From assembly GCA_026770585.1 (NCBI GenBank), contig MU646429.1, positions 82,328 through 94,221 on the forward strand: a stretch of 11,894 bases of DNA. Direction: 5' to 3'. Origin of the DNA: Baffinella frigidus (lineage: Eukaryota > Cryptophyceae > Cryptomonadales > Baffinellaceae). This document shows, piece by piece, positions 10,920-11,894 of this stretch (its first letter is position 1; each line of letters begins with the position of its first letter). A program made the translations under genes and the position numbers. The notes under the pieces were generated by a model that saw only the letters and a list, made by a program, of their open reading frames with translations, had not been told where the DNA came from and ran no database searches.

Positions 10920-11002
10920 TCTCTCTCCCCCCCCCCCTCTCCCTCTCTCTCTCGCTCGCTCGCTGGACCATAGGTTTAAGTAACTGTGCGTCACCCCGGC
11001 AA

Positions 11003-11045
11003 GGAGGAGCATCGGGAGTGTGCGACTGGTGGGGAGAAACACTTC
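11003..11045 (+). CDS. Module M7 copy F
   Basis: GGASGVCDWWGETL. One base differs at the AG (GGCAAGGAGG instead of GGCAGGGAGG), so the splice-site look-alike would be moved by one. A CT/CACA tract follows to 11084. Confidence 0.4.
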
Positions 11046-11126
11046 TCTCTCTCTCTCTCACACACACTCTCTCTCTCTCTCTGGGCCATATTGTCGAGTA
11101 ACCCCTGTGTTTTCCCCCTTCGGCAG

Positions 11127-11186
11127 GGAGGCGCATCGGGAGTGTGCGACTGGTGGGGCACAACCGACTGCCTCCTCCGCAGGTCC
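11127..11186 (+). CDS. Module M7 copy G with TTDCLLRRS extension
   Basis: GGASGVCDWWGTTDCLLRRS after CCCCCTTCGGCAG. Copy H at 11535 repeats DWWGTTDCLLRRS with three silent changes (GGC/GGT, ACA/ACG, TCC/TCT) and no replacement. The RRS end overlaps in sequence with the RRS that begins M3 at 9575, suggesting that M7 and M3 were once adjacent parts of one protein. Confidence 0.5.
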
Positions 11187-11420
11187 CCACCCCCTCATCT
11201 TGCAGGGTTCAGGCCCAACCCTAAGCCCTAAACCATGAACCCTAAACCACTACGACCACTCGACCGACTGCCTCCTCCGCAGGTCCTCACCCCCGCCTAG
11301 TGTAGGGTTTAGACCCAACCCTAAGCCCTAAACCCTGAACTCGAAACCACCACGACCACTCGACTGCGCCTACTGCGCAGATCCTCGCCCGATTTTCCCC
11401 TGATGTAAGGGGTGTAGGGG
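11163..11420. repeat. 100-bp tandem repeat, two units and a partial third
   Basis: Units 11163-11262 and 11263-11362 each start ACCGACTGCCTCCTCCGCAG, pass through a CCCTAAGCCCTAAACC telomere-like stretch and end CGACCACTCG. A third, decayed start lies at 11363. Part of each unit is the DCLLRRS end of M7. Confidence 0.9.
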
Positions 11421-11534
11421 TTGTTTAGGGTGTAGGCTAACCCTAAACAGGCCTTGGTTAGGGCGTAGGCTAACCCTTAAGGGTTTATGCTAAACCCTCA
11501 ACCCTCAACCCTCAACTCTAGCCCCCTAGCCCCT
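11421..11534. repeat. Mixed telomere-like words in both orientations
   Basis: TTGTTTAGGGTGTAGGCTAACC is followed by CCCTAAACAGG, TTAGGGCGTAGGCTAACC and CCCTCAACCCTCAACC. The GTAGGCTAACC word occurs twice. No gene. Confidence 0.6.
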
Positions 11535-11657
11535 GACTGGTGGGGTACGACCGACTGCCTCCTCCGCAGGTCTTTGAACACCCCCCCTAGAGAGAGAGAC
11601 CGTTATTACTACCAACACAGCCTGACACCATGTACGCACCCCCGCCTTACCTTTTGA
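11535..11657 (+). CDS. Module M7 copy H, C-terminal part with tail
   Basis: Reads DWWGTTDCLLRRSLNTPP, then RERDRYYYQHSLTPCTHPRL and TF to TGA at 11655-11657. The beginning (GGASGVC) is replaced by telomere-like DNA. The tail after RRSL is found only here. Confidence 0.4.
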   Translation, partial: DWWGTTDCLLRRSLNTPPRERDRYYYQHSLTPCTHPRLTF

Positions 11658-11715
11658 CCATTATCAGTTTTGATGTCAGTTTTCTTCTTGATAATGAGCG
11701 GGTGCTCCCTCCCCC
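11658..11715. other. Short unique spacer
   Basis: Contains the inverted pair CATTATCA (11659-11666) and TGATAATG (11699-11706) with a 32-base loop. No gene. Confidence 0.5.
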
Positions 11716-11799
11716 TAAACCCTGCACACCTCAGACCCAGGTTGTAGGCCAACCCGTATTGAAGGTTTAGGCTCAACCCTCATCCCTCAACCCTCGACC

Positions 11800-11880
<81 letters not shown>

Positions 11881-11894
11881 TCCCTCAACCCTCA
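11716..11894 (-). repeat. CCCTCAA telomere-like array running off the window
   Basis: Mixed CCCTAAA-like words to about 11783, then CCCTCAA, including 11 perfect units at 11798-11874 and imperfect ones to the end. Again one variant heptamer dominates a block. Confidence 0.95.

Noticed and set aside
10185-10973. A 262-codon open frame, the longest on the + strand
   Set aside because: It owes its length to CT tracts that contain no stop and read as LSLSLS. Its frame through the M7 units (EHRECATGG) shows replacements where the GGASGVCDWW frame shows silent changes.

Overview
The window looks like a nuclear subtelomere of a eukaryote with the plant-type telomere repeat TTTAGGG. Land plants, green algae, dinoflagellates, chromerids and other apicomplexan relatives use this repeat, and the sequence alone does not choose between them. 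There are no bacterial signals: no operon structure, no ribosome binding sites and no long gene-dense ORFs. I recognise no complete gene of known function and no RNA gene. I cannot search databases, so protein families are described only by what is visible.

Layout. 1-560: edge sequence and a TTTAGGG array. 565-731: a small inverted-repeat element. 1318-2226: the best ordinary gene candidate, an ORF with a mitochondrial-type N terminus whose 3' side is interrupted by a second inverted-repeat element flanked by an 11-bp direct repeat. 3077-3356: a TTTAGGG array facing a CCCTAAA array, the geometry of a telomere-to-telomere join. 3361-3640: duplicated coding-like ELEAQAA fragments around inverted arms. 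3965-5700: a higher-order repeat in which an exon-like module alternates with 22-bp satellite blocks, followed by a duplication of about 400 bp. 5950-6111: a third inverted-repeat element. 6343-7320: a tandem repeat of about 180 bp with an 87-bp inverted pair. 7397-8390: telomere-like arrays wrapped around three copies of another coding module. 8460-11160: coding modules separated by long CT/GA tracts. 11163-11894: 100-bp tandem repeats and a CCCTCAA array.

The most interesting signal is hidden in the repeats. At least six unrelated repeat families (named here M1 to M6) each keep one reading frame on the + strand while their copies differ mostly at silent codon positions. In the clearest case nine of 24 codons differ and all nine changes are silent. 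Many copies begin just after a pyrimidine-rich stretch ending in AG, as internal exons do, and the telomere-like or CT tracts sit where introns would be. I infer that this subtelomere is a patchwork of duplicated exons from protein families that were, or still are, under selection. Whether any array is transcribed and spliced, or is a graveyard of exon fragments, cannot be decided from sequence alone.
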